Of a stretch of 64,000 nt of DNA, positions 63,813-64,000 are shown piece by piece. This DNA is from Castanea sativa (taxonomy: Eukaryota; Streptophyta; Magnoliopsida; Fagales; Fagaceae): the NCBI RefSeq assembly GCF_040712315.1, contig NC_134016.1, forward strand, positions 24,500,390-24,564,389, given 5' to 3'. Every line of letters begins with the position of its first letter. Within the stretch, counting starts at the first letter, position 1. The notes under the pieces were generated by a model that was given only the letters and a program-made list of their open reading frames with translations, ran no database searches and was not told the DNA's origin. Position numbers and translations under genes: made by a program.

Positions 63813-64000
63813 AAATTATTATTTATAATATACTTTTTTAAAATGAGAGTAAACCTACTGATTATTTTTTGCACACAAAATTCAATGTATTTATTTGTAT
63901 TTGCTTATAATATTTGTGTGAAATTTCTCTTCATACTTTAACATTTTAAAAAAAATATCAAATAAATCATTTTAAAATAGAATATGAGCATAATTTGTAT
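63813..64000. repeat. Direct repeat, right copy, cut by window edge
   Basis: Partner of 62262-62448. The repeat still matches at the last base of the window. Confidence 0.9.

Overview
The window looks like nuclear DNA of a dicotyledonous, probably woody, plant. It is AT-rich, has long introns, carries dense (TA)n, (GA)n and (CT)n microsatellites, and is packed with plant-type transposons. I cannot name the species from sequence alone. Two apparently intact host genes are present. One is an annexin (D5 type) on + at 14189-20481, with six exons and 316 residues. The other is a KANADI1-like GARP transcription factor on - at 57364-44789, with six exons, 405 residues and an 8.8 kb fourth intron. 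A third gene, the HAT-repeat splicing factor SYF1/XAB2, is present only as a broken, intron-containing fragment.

Layout. 1-5868: 3' part of an endogenous caulimovirid (pararetrovirus), florendovirus-like. It has movement, coat and protease regions and a second ORF, but no reverse transcriptase or RNase H, and it ends at a (TA)n tract. 6206-7795: complete small LTR retrotransposon with a 5-bp target-site duplication (TSD). 8969-10297: hAT-like element with an 8-bp TSD and a nested Tourist element. 10337-10614: Tourist MITE. 11729-13900: composite with Tourist-like ends that encloses degenerate pararetroviral gag sequence and stops 288 bp before the annexin start codon. 14189-20640: annexin gene. 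22605-23914 and 60504-61822: two copies of a 1.3 kb terminal-inverted-repeat (TIR) element. 27278-30560: Helitron-like element with a nested SINE and a solo LTR. 32863-41010: second Helitron-like element of the same family, carrying a CACTA end and the SYF1 fragment. 44789-57364: KANADI gene; its introns hold a GC-rich hAT-like element and a Tourist-ended element with GC-rich cargo. 58250-64000: decayed Copia RNase H and LTR, a TIR element, the second 1.3 kb element, a SINE, a Tourist MITE, another hAT-like element and a direct repeat cut by the window edge.

The most interesting structure is at 34235-34574. A SYF1 exon is duplicated head-to-head as a near-perfect inverted repeat with 153-nt arms and a 34-nt loop, inside the second Helitron-like element. 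If transcribed, it would fold into a long hairpin matching the splicing-factor mRNA. That is the arrangement proposed for young small-RNA loci born by inverted duplication.

Limits. Exon boundaries, TSDs and TIRs were read by eye. No database search or folding was run, so family names rest on recognised motifs, and genus-level virus assignment is an inference.
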